64,000 nt of DNA from Nocardia nova. Its GTDB lineage: Bacteria; Actinomycetota; Actinomycetes; Mycobacteriales; Mycobacteriaceae. The stretch covers positions 1 to 64,000 of the forward strand of contig NZ_PSZE01000006.1 of NCBI RefSeq assembly GCF_002933465.1. The letters run 5' to 3'. Both the position numbers and the translations under genes were made by a program. Shown here one piece after another: positions 31,181-39,594 of the stretch. The stretch's first letter is position 1, and each line of letters begins with the position of its first letter. Below the pieces are notes generated by a model. The model had not been told where the DNA came from, did not search any database, and saw nothing but the letters and a program-made list of their open reading frames with translations.

Positions 31181-31735
31181 TCACGGTGCGGCCGGCGTGT
31201 TCCGCTCGACGCCGCAGAGGGTGTAGCAGAACACGAACGGCTCGGTACCGTCGTTGAACCAGGCGTGCGGGGCGCCGTGCTGCACAACGCAATCGCCCGG
31301 TCGCAGTGCCACATCCTTGCCGTCGCCGATCCGCAGGCGGCCCTCTCCGCTGAGCACCACCACGAAGTCGACGCTCTCGGTGGCATGCACGCCGGGACGA
31401 GCCGGGTCGAAAGCGGCCATCATGCCCGGCAACTTCTGCTCCGCCTCGGCCGCCACCGCCGCCATCTCCGCCTCGGACAACTCGGCGTCGGGCTCGTAAC
31501 TCAAACCGGGTGGGACGGAGATGAATCCGAAGCGCACTCCGCCGGGGCCGGGAAAGTAGCTGGTGTCGACGTCGGACGGCATCCGGTCCACGGGAAGTGT
31601 GGGCAGTTCGTCGACCTCCCACATCCGATGAAGTTGCGTCCCCGGCAGCAATGCCAGCGTCAGCGGCTCGACGTCTTCGTCGGAAAGTATTGTGCCCTGT
31701 CCGGCGCCGTCGTCCCCGACCACGATCCTGCGCAT
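31181..31735 (-). CDS. Cupin-domain protein
   Basis: This 184-aa protein has a single-domain cupin barrel in its C-terminal half (HATESVDFVVVLSGEGRLRIG and GDCVVQHGAPHAWFNDG), containing the two conserved cupin motifs with His residues able to bind a metal. The ATG at 31735 is preceded by an excellent AGGAGG site. It is divergent from an AraC-type regulator, with 170 bp between them, and is followed by the tRNA-editing-like gene. Function may be a small-molecule sensor, isomerase or dioxygenase; it cannot be fixed from sequence. Confidence 0.85.
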   Translation of the reverse strand: MRRIVVGDDGAGQGTILSDEDVEPLTLALLPGTQLHRMWEVDELPTLPVDRMPSDVDTSYFPGPGGVRFGFISVPPGLSYEPDAELSEAEMAAVAAEAEQKLPGMMAAFDPARPGVHATESVDFVVVLSGEGRLRIGDGKDVALRPGDCVVQHGAPHAWFNDGTEPFVFCYTLCGVERNTPAAP

Positions 31736-31905
31736 GAAAACCTCCTGATCCTCATCCATTCCGCGCTGATCCGGACCTGTATTCCGCCGTCGTGCAGCCC
31801 GTTTCCGGATATCAGCTCTCCGGCACGGTAGCGAGCGCCGGGGCGTGCCCACATGTCCTGAAACGCACGGACATTGTCCATGTGCGCAGAATCGGAAAAC
31901 CGGCA

Positions 31906-32850
31906 ATGATATCCACGATGACCATTGCCGAATCGGAGACGACGAGTGCGATCGAGCCGCACGAGCGGGTCGATTACTGGGCTCATCTGATCAGCTCGTA
32001 TCAGTGCGCGCTGGGCTACCGGTTCCCGACTTCCGCGGATTTCCGCGGCCGGACCTCGCTACGCCGTACCGAGTCGTATCAACTCGTCGGCTGGGAATCC
32101 GATGCCGTCAGCTATTTCCGGAGTCCGCGGCTCATCCGCGCCGACCCCGACCACGACTATCGTTTGCTCGTACCGATCACCGGGACCCTGGCCTTCCGCC
32201 ACGGTGACGACACCGGTTCCTTGCCGCCCGGCAGTGCGTGCCTGGTCTCCACCGACGAACCCTTCGAGATGTCGATGTGTGAGGGCTCGCACGGGCTCAT
32301 TGTCACGATTGCGCGTGAGGACATCCGGCACCGTCTCAACCGGCGGGAGCCGCCGCCGCGGCCGCTGAACCTCAGCACCGGAATCGGCGGCGTCGCCGGA
32401 GCGGTGGCCGGCACCCTGTACACCGAGCGCGCCGCGCTCACCGACCACCAATTCGACGCGGTCGCAGAACAATTGGTGGATCTGCTGTGTATGCAGATTC
32501 TCGGGGAATCGCCGAGTGCGCCCGCGCAGCTGGCACAGGTGGAGGCGAGTGCCCGGCGCTATATCCGCACGCATGCGGGCGATCCGGAGCTCACCGGCGC
32601 GCGCGTCGCGGCGGCACTCGGCTGGTCGCTGCGCCAGCTGCAACTCGCCTTCAGTCAGGCCGGAACCACGCCGAGCGAGGTCATCCGGGAGCAGCGGCTG
32701 CAGATCGCCCGCGACCGCTTGCGGAATCCGGCCTACCGGCAGCGCAGCGTCGCCGATATCGGCGCGGATTTGGGATTCGGTTCGGCCAGTAGTTTCACCA
32801 AGGCGTTCCGCCGCCGCTTCCACACCACCCCCGGTCAGGTGCGCGCCTGA
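31906..32850 (+). CDS. AraC-family regulator with N-terminal ligand domain
   Basis: The 314-aa protein's N-terminal about 190 residues form the AraC-binding-like domain (YWAHLISSYQ, RLLVPITGTLAFRHG, SACLVSTDEPFEM) and its C-terminal about 105 residues form the double helix-turn-helix (LGWSLRQLQLAFSQAG and LGFGSASSFTKAFRRRF). The start is ATG at 31906, though ATG 31918 is also possible. Because it diverges from the cupin gene it is the obvious candidate regulator of the cupin/tRNA-editing-like operon. Confidence 0.9.
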   Translation: MISTMTIAESETTSAIEPHERVDYWAHLISSYQCALGYRFPTSADFRGRTSLRRTESYQLVGWESDAVSYFRSPRLIRADPDHDYRLLVPITGTLAFRHGDDTGSLPPGSACLVSTDEPFEMSMCEGSHGLIVTIAREDIRHRLNRREPPPRPLNLSTGIGGVAGAVAGTLYTERAALTDHQFDAVAEQLVDLLCMQILGESPSAPAQLAQVEASARRYIRTHAGDPELTGARVAAALGWSLRQLQLAFSQAGTTPSEVIREQRLQIARDRLRNPAYRQRSVADIGADLGFGSASSFTKAFRRRFHTTPGQVRA

Positions 32851-32879
32851 CTATTCCGGTTGTCCGCCGGAATGCCGAC

Positions 32880-32912
32880 GGCCCGCCTCCGTGCATGGGT
32901 CGGGGGCGGGCC
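32880..32912. terminator. Terminator between AraC gene and small ORF
   Basis: GGCCCGCC (32880-32887) pairs with GGCGGGCC (32905-32912) across a 17-nt loop, between two convergent genes. Confidence 0.6.
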
Positions 32913-32931
32913 GGAGGTTGCGGAGCGCGGC

Positions 32932-33069
32932 TCAGTGGAAGATGCCGCCACCTTGAGTGGCGGACCCGGCCGACCCCGTCACGAACAGGTTCATGATGTT
33001 GGTGAAGACGCTGTTCGAGTTCACTGTGCCGGCGGAGTTGGAGTCGATCAGGGCGATAAAGGCGTTCAT
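32932..33069 (-). CDS. 45-aa Ser/Asn/Gly-rich small protein
   Basis: This short frame has ATG at 33069, is preceded by GAGGAAGCAG at good spacing, and ends in TGA just before a hairpin terminator. The peptide begins MNAFIALIDSNSAG and ends QGGGIFH, with two mildly hydrophobic stretches and no cysteine. The strong ribosome binding site, dedicated terminator and AT-rich upstream region support a real, possibly abundant small gene. I do not recognise the family; a secreted or surface peptide is possible but unproven. Confidence 0.55.
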   Translation of the reverse strand: MNAFIALIDSNSAGTVNSNSVFTNIMNLFVTGSAGSATQGGGIFH

Positions 33070-33254
33070 GAACTGCTTCCTCGTGCATCATGGGTCGCGG
33101 ACCCGGTTGGTTGTCCTGCCGTGCTCAGCGCAGTGAAATGAAGCTTAACCAAAATCCGGTGAATCTGAACAACCTTCTTTTCGGATTCTTCGGACACTCC
33201 TGCCGGACCGCATGGCGGCGTGCTGTGGACATGTTTCCTCGTGCAGAGTAAAAG

Positions 33255-33268
33255 TGGAACACGTTTCA
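33255..33268. promoter_or_regulatory. KstR-like operator upstream of the thioesterase-fold gene
   Basis: TGGAACACGTTTCA matches the TNNAACNNGTTNNA pattern of KstR-type TetR repressors at every fixed position. It lies 24 bp before the ATG at 33293. A second, perfect copy occurs at 62693-62706. Confidence 0.5.
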
Positions 33269-33292
33269 ATTCTGGGTGCGACAGGAGACGCG

Positions 33293-33763
33293 ATGGACCA
33301 CGCTGCCATGGGCGAGCTGGTGATGGCCGGATTTCAGAAGCTGGGATTCATCCGGTTCGCGGGGGTGGAAGGGGTGGAATATCTGCCCGGCCGCAATGTG
33401 GTGAGCATGGCGCCGAAGCCGGAACACCTCAACCACAACGGCGACGTGCATGCCGCGATCCTGTTCGGCCTCGCGGAGACGGCCGCGATGGGCGCCTCCA
33501 TTTCCGGCATCGTCGACCTGATGGGCGAGACGTTCATCGTCGCGCGCGACGGCCGGATCGAATATCTGGCCCGGGCCAAAGGGGAGGCAGGCCCGTTCCG
33601 CGCCACCTCGGAGTTGCCTGCGGCGGAACTGGAACAGGCCCGCGCTGAAATCGCCGCGCAGCAGCCGGTGGAACTGGCGATGCCGGTCGACATCACCGAC
33701 AGCACCGGCAAGTCGGTCGCCGCGGCGACGTTCACCGCGGTGATCCGCCCCCGCCGCACATAG
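33293..33763 (+). CDS. Hotdog-fold thioesterase-like protein (DUF4442/PaaI type)
   Basis: The 156-aa protein has a hotdog fold with the central helix segment LNHNGDVHAAILFGLAETAAM, typical of DUF4442/YiiD-C type acyl-CoA thioesterase-like proteins. The Asp/His in GDVHA sits where catalytic residues occur in the superfamily. The ATG at 33293 has AGGAGA upstream. The KstR-like site just ahead hints at a role in sterol or lipid metabolism, which is an inference. Confidence 0.8.
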   Translation: MDHAAMGELVMAGFQKLGFIRFAGVEGVEYLPGRNVVSMAPKPEHLNHNGDVHAAILFGLAETAAMGASISGIVDLMGETFIVARDGRIEYLARAKGEAGPFRATSELPAAELEQARAEIAAQQPVELAMPVDITDSTGKSVAAATFTAVIRPRRT

Positions 33764-33796
33764 CCGCGCCGCGCACAGGCGGGCAGTGAATGAGAT

Positions 33797-34798
33797 TCAG
33801 CGCTCGCTGTCCAGCATGGCCATCTGCGGGGCGGCGTAGCGGTCACCGGCGACCGCTTCGGCGGGCGCCGCCGCCTCGATCGCGGCGACCTCCGACTCCG
33901 AGAGCCGAATATCCAGTGCGGCAACGGCTTCGGACCAGCGGTCCACGCGACGCGCGCCGATCAGCGGGACGATGTCGGTGCCCCGGGTCAGGACCCAGGC
34001 GATCGCCAGCTGTGCCACACTCACGCCGTGCCGGTCGCCGATCTCCGCCAGCGCCGAGACCAGCCGGAGATTGGTGGTGAGGTTCTCGCCCTGGAATCGC
34101 GGGCTGTGGGCGCGAAAATCGTCGGGGTCGAAGGTCTGGTTCGCGCGCAGGGCGTCGCTCAGCAAGCCCCGCGAGAGCACGCCGTAGGCGGTGATCCCGA
34201 TGCCGAGTTCCCTTGCCGTGGGCAGGATTTCGCGCTCGATGCCCCGGGTGATGAGGGCGTACTCGATCTGCAGATCGACGATCGGCGCCACTGCCGCCGC
34301 ACGCCGCAGGGTCTGCGCGCCGACCTCGGACAGTCCGATGTGGCGCACATAGCCGGCCTGCACCATCTCCGCGATCGCGCCCACGGTGTCCTCGATCGGT
34401 ACCGCCGGATCCAGCCGTGCGGGACGGTAGATGTCGACGTAGTCCACTCCCAGCCGCTGCAGCGAATAGTGCAGGAAGTTGCGCATCGCCTCGGGGCGCG
34501 TGTCGACGCCGCCGAAGCTGCCGTCCGGACCACGCAGCGCGCCGAATTTCACGCTCAGCTGATAGTCGTCGCGTGGGCGCTCGGCGAGGGCCCGGTGAAT
34601 CAGCATTTCGTTGTGTCCGGCGCCGTAGAAATCGCCGGTGTCGACGAGGGTGGCGCCGGAGTCGAGAGCGGCGTGGATGGTGGCGATGGATTCGGTCTCG
34701 TCGGATTTCCCGTAGGCGCCCGACATACCCATCGCGCCGAGACCGATACGTCCGACCTTCGGGCCCGTCGCGCCCAGTTGTGTCTGCTCGATAGTCAT
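33797..34798 (-). CDS. Aldo/keto reductase
   Basis: This 333-aa AKR-family TIM-barrel reductase has the DTGDFYG motif with catalytic Asp and Tyr, catalytic Lys in LSVKFG, and an NADPH-binding C-terminus (DIVPLIGARR). The usual YxxHRxD histidine is replaced: the segment reads DIYRPARLDP, so Ala stands in the His position. The ATG at 34798 is the natural start; the frame extends upstream without protein-like content. It is divergent from an XRE regulator. Confidence 0.9.
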   Translation of the reverse strand: MTIEQTQLGATGPKVGRIGLGAMGMSGAYGKSDETESIATIHAALDSGATLVDTGDFYGAGHNEMLIHRALAERPRDDYQLSVKFGALRGPDGSFGGVDTRPEAMRNFLHYSLQRLGVDYVDIYRPARLDPAVPIEDTVGAIAEMVQAGYVRHIGLSEVGAQTLRRAAAVAPIVDLQIEYALITRGIEREILPTARELGIGITAYGVLSRGLLSDALRANQTFDPDDFRAHSPRFQGENLTTNLRLVSALAEIGDRHGVSVAQLAIAWVLTRGTDIVPLIGARRVDRWSEAVAALDIRLSESEVAAIEAAAPAEAVAGDRYAAPQMAMLDSER

Positions 34799-34899
34799 GC
34801 TCGAATCCTGCGCCTCGATCCGAAGCCTTCGGCAGAGATCGTTTATCGGGGGATCGGCGATCCCTGGCTGCGGCCGTCGCGCCGGGGCACAGTGGAGTG

Positions 34900-35775
34900 A
34901 TGGATCGCGATGAACTGGCCGATTTCCTGCGGCGCCGGCGCGAACAACTTCAGCCCGCCGATGTGGGACTGCTGCCCGGCACCCGTCGCCGGACTCCCGG
35001 CCTGCGTCGCGACGAGGTCGCCCTGCTCGCCGGGATGTCCACCGACTACTACACCCGCCTCGAACAGTCGCGCGGCCCGCGGCCCTCGGTGCAGGTTCTC
35101 GGCGCACTAGCCCGTGCGCTGCGGTTCACCGACGACGAGCGCGACCATCTCTACCACCTGTGCGGCCATGCGGCGCCCCATCGTGGCGGCGGCGACCGGC
35201 ACGTCGGACCCGGGCTGCTCTACCTGCTGGACAAGCTGGAGGACACGCCCGCCTGCGTGGTGTCGGATCTCGGCGAGATCCTCGCGCAGAACCGCATGCA
35301 CATCAACATGATGGGTGACCACACCCGCTTCACCGGCATGGATCGCTACCTGCTGTGGCGGTGGTTCACCGATACGGCCGGCCGGGAGACGTTCCCCGAC
35401 GCCGACTGGGACCGGCTGACCCGCCGGCACGTCGCCGATCTGCGGGCGACCGCCGCGCGGCGGGCGGGCGACCCCGACGTGACGGAACTGGTGACGAGGC
35501 TGCGGGCGGTCAGTCCCGAATTCGAACGGCTGTGGTCGGTGCACGAGGTGGCGGTCCGGATCAGCGATGCCAAGCGGATCCGGCACCCGCAGGTAGGGCT
35601 GCTCGACCTGGTCTGCGAAACGCTGGTCACGCCGAATGCCGCCCAGCATCTGCTGGTCTACTATCCGCGCCCCGGCACCGACGCCAAGGAGCGGCTGGAA
35701 CTGTTGCGCGTCATCGGAACCCAGACCATGACCGACGAGACCGATTCGGGCAGCCCGGTTTTCGACCGGAGCTGA
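34900..35775 (+). CDS. XRE-family regulator with MmyB-like ligand domain
   Basis: This 291-aa protein has an N-terminal helix-turn-helix (residues about 6-80; LRRDEVALLAGMSTDYYTRL) followed by the MmyB-like C-terminal PAS-related domain (VVSDLGEILAQNRM, RYLLWRWFTD, HVADLRATAARR). Such proteins commonly repress a divergent oxidoreductase gene, here the aldo/keto reductase with 101 bp between starts. An alternative GTG start lies one codon upstream. Its stop directly abuts the convergent pirin stop. Confidence 0.9.
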   Translation: MDRDELADFLRRRREQLQPADVGLLPGTRRRTPGLRRDEVALLAGMSTDYYTRLEQSRGPRPSVQVLGALARALRFTDDERDHLYHLCGHAAPHRGGGDRHVGPGLLYLLDKLEDTPACVVSDLGEILAQNRMHINMMGDHTRFTGMDRYLLWRWFTDTAGRETFPDADWDRLTRRHVADLRATAARRAGDPDVTELVTRLRAVSPEFERLWSVHEVAVRISDAKRIRHPQVGLLDLVCETLVTPNAAQHLLVYYPRPGTDAKERLELLRVIGTQTMTDETDSGSPVFDRS

Positions 35776-36759
35776 TCAGCGGGGCGGGAAGGTGCGGCGG
35801 GTGCGCGGTCGCAACCGCAGGTTGGGCAGCGGCGGCGCCGGAATGCGTTGCTGCGGAGTATGTCCTGCGACATCGCCGAAGCGTTCGGTGTCGTGCTTCT
35901 CCCATGCGGTGCGGGCGGCGTTGATCTCGTCGTGGCTGCGGCCGACGAAATTCCACCACATCACCAGATCCTCGCCGAAGGGCGAGCCGCCGATCAGCAC
36001 CACCCGCGCACCGGATTCGCTGCGCAGCCGCAGTTCGGCGCGGTCACTGCCCAGGTACAGCAGCGGACCGGGTTCGGCGAGTACGCCGTCGACGCGCACC
36101 TCACCCGACATCACCAGTACCGCGTGCTCGAATTCGGGTGTCAGCGGCAGATGTGCGTCCGCGCCCGGGCCGACGGTGATGCCCGCGCCGACGATCGGGG
36201 AGTAGGTGATCGCCGGTGAGCGCACATCGCCGAGCGAGCCGATGAGCACGGTCGCGCGCAGTCCCGGACGGGCGAGCACGGGCAGCTCGCGATGCTGCTC
36301 GAAGTGCGGTGCGATATCGCGGTGCGCATCCGGCAGGGCGATCCAGAACTGCAGCCCCTGTCCGGCGGGCGCACCGGGCACCGTGTACTCCGAATGCGCG
36401 ATACCGCGCCCGGAGGTCATCAGATTCAGCTGTCCGGGTTCGATCTCCACATCGGATCCGACGCTGTCGCGATGACGGATCCGGCCGTCGAACGGCCAGG
36501 TCACCGTCTGCAATCCGATGTGTGGATGGGGATCGATATCCGGCGGCAGCCGATGCGAGGTCTCGGTCGAACCGAAGTGGTCGAGAAAACACCAGGCCCC
36601 GACCGTCGGCAGATCGCGCTGGGGCAGTACCCGCATCACCGTGACGCCGCGCACGCCGCCCAGTGGCACCTCCCGCGCCGGATAGAAATCCGCCCGCGGA
36701 CCGGGCGCCGGCGACGATTCGCACAGCGCCTCGGCGGGATTCGCCTCGAGATCGCTCAT
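35776..36759 (-). CDS. Pirin-family protein
   Basis: The 327-aa bicupin of the pirin family has N-terminal metal-site residues in DPHPHIGLQTVTW and GRGIAHSEY, and a C-terminal pirin domain with GSPFGEDLVMWWNFV. Bacterial pirins bind iron and act as quercetinases or regulatory cofactors. The ATG at 36759 has GGAGG upstream. It is the last gene of a probable AhpD-like/GNAT/pirin operon, 42 bp after the GNAT gene. Confidence 0.92.
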   Translation of the reverse strand: MSDLEANPAEALCESSPAPGPRADFYPAREVPLGGVRGVTVMRVLPQRDLPTVGAWCFLDHFGSTETSHRLPPDIDPHPHIGLQTVTWPFDGRIRHRDSVGSDVEIEPGQLNLMTSGRGIAHSEYTVPGAPAGQGLQFWIALPDAHRDIAPHFEQHRELPVLARPGLRATVLIGSLGDVRSPAITYSPIVGAGITVGPGADAHLPLTPEFEHAVLVMSGEVRVDGVLAEPGPLLYLGSDRAELRLRSESGARVVLIGGSPFGEDLVMWWNFVGRSHDEINAARTAWEKHDTERFGDVAGHTPQQRIPAPPLPNLRLRPRTRRTFPPR

Positions 36760-36801
36760 CGGCCACCTCCGGTCCGGGGTCACCGCTGATGCCGGGCGCG
36801 G

Positions 36802-37113
36802 TTACCGCTGAATGCCTTTGCCCACTACGTGAGCATCGTAGTCCGGGTGCTTGTCGAGCCAGCTCTTGATGAACGAACAGCGGGGCACGATCGCCCGGCC
36901 GCGGTCGATCGCGTCCACGATCGCGTGCTGCGCCAGCGTGCCGGCCAGGCCCTTCCCGCTGAACTCCGAATCCACCTCGGTGTGGATGAAGGTGGTGTCC
37001 TCGCCGTTGTCGCGATATTCGGCGAATCCGGCGAGTTTGTCGCCGTACCACACCTCGTAGCGGTGCTGCGCGTCGTTGCGGACGACTGCTGCGGTCGCGG
37101 CCTGATCGATCAT
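36802..37113 (-). CDS. Small GNAT-like N-acetyltransferase (YjdJ type)
   Basis: The 103-aa protein contains the short GNAT core (FIHTEVDSEFSGKGLAGTL with the acetyl-CoA pyrophosphate loop and PRCSFIKSWLDKHPDY). It is the YjdJ-like class of minimal acetyltransferases. It starts 4 bp after the AhpD-like gene stop, so co-transcription is likely. The substrate is unknown. Confidence 0.88.
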   Translation of the reverse strand: MIDQAATAAVVRNDAQHRYEVWYGDKLAGFAEYRDNGEDTTFIHTEVDSEFSGKGLAGTLAQHAIVDAIDRGRAIVPRCSFIKSWLDKHPDYDAHVVGKGIQR

Positions 37114-37117
37114 CGGG

Positions 37118-37594
37118 TTACTCCTTCCGTTCCCGCACCGGATGCCTGCTCATGATCGACACGCGATTGAACGCGCCGATGGTCGTGGCGACCCAGACGA
37201 TCACCGAAACCTGTTCGTCCGACAGTTGTTTCCGCGCATGGGCGTACACACGTTGCAGGGTGTCCTCATCGGGCAACGTGGTGGTCGTCTCCGCGAGTGC
37301 GAGGGCGGCGCATTCGGACGGGGTGAACAACTCGGTACGCCGCCAGGCCGGCAACACGTCGAGTTGCTGTCGGGTCACGCCGGCCTTCAGCGCTGCCTGG
37401 GAGTGCAGATCCAGGCAGTACGCGCATCCGTTGATCTGCGAGACGCGCACGTTGACCAGCTCGACCAGTGAGCGGTCGAGACCGGCGGCCGCGGCCGCGT
37501 TGCGGACGGCCAGTGCGACGCTGTTGAGCGCACGGAAGGACTCGGGACTCTGTTTGTCGATCCAGATGCGGGCATCGGCGGCGGGGGTTTGCAT
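37118..37594 (-). CDS. AhpD-like carboxymuconolactone decarboxylase-family protein
   Basis: This 158-aa protein has the AhpD/CMD family redox motif GCAYCLDLHSQ with a CxxC pair and downstream His, typical of alkylhydroperoxidase-like proteins that reduce peroxides. The rest is all-helical (ELFTPSECAALALAE). It heads the AhpD-like/GNAT/pirin cluster, which reads as an oxidative-stress unit. Confidence 0.9.
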   Translation of the reverse strand: MQTPAADARIWIDKQSPESFRALNSVALAVRNAAAAAGLDRSLVELVNVRVSQINGCAYCLDLHSQAALKAGVTRQQLDVLPAWRRTELFTPSECAALALAETTTTLPDEDTLQRVYAHARKQLSDEQVSVIVWVATTIGAFNRVSIMSRHPVRERKE

Positions 37595-37658
37595 AGCGGA
37601 GGCATCCTAACCGTGCGCTGCGTCACCATGCGCGGGATGTATGCGACGTCACGCGGGT

Positions 37659-38084
37659 TCAGATGTGTTGCATGGCAGCCACTCTGCCCTCGTAGAAGCC
37701 GATCTTGTGGTCCAGCACGGCGAGTGTGCGGTGCAGGTCCTCGATCTGGGCGAGCACGCCCTCGCGGGTTTTGCGGAACATCTCCAGCCGCTCCGGGGTG
37801 GTGTTGTCACCGGCGCGCACCAATTCGGCGTAGTGGACCATATCGGCGACCGACATCCCGGTGGCGCGCAGACAGCTGATCAGATGCAGCCAGCTCAGAT
37901 CCCGATCGCTGAACCGGCGCTTGCCACTGGAATCGCGGCCGATGTAGTCCATCAGGCCGATTCGCTCGTACCAGCGCAGAGTGTCGCGGGTGAGGCCGGA
38001 CCGCTCAGCGACATCGCCGATCGAATACTTGGGGCGCTCGTAATCGTCGGTGTGCTCGAGCGGATTCGCCGTGGTTGCCGTCAT
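37659..38084 (-). CDS. MerR-family regulator
   Basis: This 141-aa protein has a MerR helix-turn-helix (residues about 18-85; SIGDVAERSGLTRDTLRWYE, RFSDRDLSWLHLISCLRATG) and a C-terminal coiled coil (RLEMFRKTREGVLAQIEDL). No cysteines are present for metal sensing, so it resembles the organic-signal type. The ATG at 38084 is chosen because sequence before it looks unstructured. Confidence 0.9.
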   Translation of the reverse strand: MTATTANPLEHTDDYERPKYSIGDVAERSGLTRDTLRWYERIGLMDYIGRDSSGKRRFSDRDLSWLHLISCLRATGMSVADMVHYAELVRAGDNTTPERLEMFRKTREGVLAQIEDLHRTLAVLDHKIGFYEGRVAAMQHI

Positions 38085-38238
38085 CGCCCCTCGCCTTTCT
38101 GAGCCGCTTCTTCGTGAGCCGCTTCCCGACCCGCACTGCCTTCGCCGGATCTGCGCTTCGACAGTACCCACTTGGAGTGCACTCCATGCAAGCCCGAGCG
38201 CATCGGAGCGCGCCGCTCGGGCTCGACTCGGTTGCGGC

Positions 38239-38607
38239 TCAACCCCGCCGCGGCAGTTCCTGCACGGCCCACTTGTTGCCGTCCGGATCGGCGAAATAGG
38301 TGAACAGGCCCCAGCCCTCGTCCTTGACCGGCGTCGCCTCCACGCCGGCGGCCACCAGCTGTCGATAGGCCTGCTCGGCGCTGGAGACCACCATCTGCAT
38401 ACCGACCACGCTGCCCGGCGCGGCGTCGGTGATGCCCCTGCCGATGCAGATCGAACACCCCGAGCCCGGCGGAGTCAGCTGCACGAACCGGATGTCGTCG
38501 GTCGGGCTGGCGTCGTGATCGGCGTTGAATCCGATGCTCGTGTAGAAGTCCTTCGCCCGGTCGACGTCGGTGACCGGGATGGCGACGAGTTCGATTTTCC
38601 AATCCAT
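38239..38607 (-). CDS. VOC/glyoxalase-family protein
   Basis: This 122-aa single-unit VOC protein has motifs VDRAKDFYTSIGFN at the first helix and FADPDGNKWAVQEL at the end. It is the common small glyoxalase-like group; the reaction is unknown. It stands alone, 154 bp upstream of the MerR gene on the same strand. Confidence 0.88.
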   Translation of the reverse strand: MDWKIELVAIPVTDVDRAKDFYTSIGFNADHDASPTDDIRFVQLTPPGSGCSICIGRGITDAAPGSVVGMQMVVSSAEQAYRQLVAAGVEATPVKDEGWGLFTYFADPDGNKWAVQELPRRG

Positions 38608-38679
38608 GTGAGGAGCATCTCATCGACCACCGACAACCCGGGTTGCCGGACAATTCGGGCGCAACCCGCGCCGAGCACC

Positions 38680-38694
38680 TACTCTGAGTACATG
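38680..38694 (+). promoter_or_regulatory. Leaderless -10 element before the small membrane protein
   Basis: TACTCT (38680-38685) lies 6 nt before the ATG at 38692, supporting that ATG as the start of a leaderless mRNA. Confidence 0.35.
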
Positions 38695-38892
38695 GCCAAG
38701 GAAATCGATCGGGTCCGGGCGCGGTCGGCGCTGGAGACGGTCAAGGAAAGCCCGTTCATCGCCCTCGTCGTGGCGGTCCCGGTGATCGCCGTACTGGGCG
38801 TCGTCTGGGCGCTGACGAACTGGTTCGTCGCGTTGCTGGTGCTCGTGCTGCTCGGCGCGGTCGTCGTCGTGCGCGGCAAATTCCTACGCTGA
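38692..38892 (+). CDS. Small two-helix membrane protein
   Basis: The 66-aa protein has a charged N-terminal helix (AKEIDRVRARSALETVKE) and two hydrophobic segments (about residues 22-41 and 45-60) ending in a basic tail. I do not recognise a family. A leaderless-type promoter element supports the start codon. It lies tail to tail with the phosphatase gene, 23 bp apart. Confidence 0.6.
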   Translation: MAKEIDRVRARSALETVKESPFIALVVAVPVIAVLGVVWALTNWFVALLVLVLLGAVVVVRGKFLR

Positions 38893-38915
38893 CAAGTCTT
38901 TTCGAGAACAGAGCG

Positions 38916-39407
38916 TCAGCGCGGCACGTGGAACCGGACCAATTCACCGGTGCCCGGGTCGGCGCGTGACCACGGCCGGTCGAATTCCAGCACCGCCAGT
39001 GCGGAGGTCGGGAATTTGCGGCTGAGCTCCTCCGCCGGCAGTGAGGCGCGATTGGCCGCCAGCTCCCACGCCGTCCACGGCATCCCCGGCGAGTGACCGA
39101 TCAGCAGCAGCGTCTCCACCTCGTCGCCGGTCAACTGGATCAATTCGATCAGGGCGTGCGGCGTGGCCTCGTAGATCGAATGCTCGTAGACGACCGGCGC
39201 GTCGATGCCGGTCGCGGCGAGCGTTTCGCGGGTCCGGACCGCGTCCGAACAGCACACGGCGTCGATCGCCGGCTGGGTCTCACGCAGCCAGGTTCCGGCC
39301 AGCGCCGCCTCGCGCCGCCCCCGGGGCGCCAGCGGCCGATCGTGGTCGTCGACACCGGGCGGATATGCGGATTTACCGTGTCGCATCAGGATCAGCGTCC
39401 GCGCCAT
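38916..39407 (-). CDS. SixA-like histidine phosphatase
   Basis: This 163-aa member of the histidine phosphatase superfamily has the RHGK catalytic motif at the N-terminus (LILMRHGKSAYP) and the second His in LLIGHSPGMP. The SixA type dephosphorylates phosphohistidine in relay proteins or acts on small substrates. The ATG at 39407 puts the motif 7 residues in. It is divergent from fprB. Confidence 0.9.
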   Translation of the reverse strand: MARTLILMRHGKSAYPPGVDDHDRPLAPRGRREAALAGTWLRETQPAIDAVCCSDAVRTRETLAATGIDAPVVYEHSIYEATPHALIELIQLTGDEVETLLLIGHSPGMPWTAWELAANRASLPAEELSRKFPTSALAVLEFDRPWSRADPGTGELVRFHVPR

Positions 39408-39594
39408 GAGCAATACCGTAGCGCCGTAGTAAGTAAACGGTGTTATCTAAATCGCTCTCCGATGAGAGATGTAACTCACTCTCGAGGCACACTGAAGGTA
39501 GTGTCACATGTGGGGGCCAACCGGCAACCGGTGATGCACGCCCTGTCCAAACCCGGGTGGGGACGTCCCATGATGTTTCGAGGATCTGCGAGAT

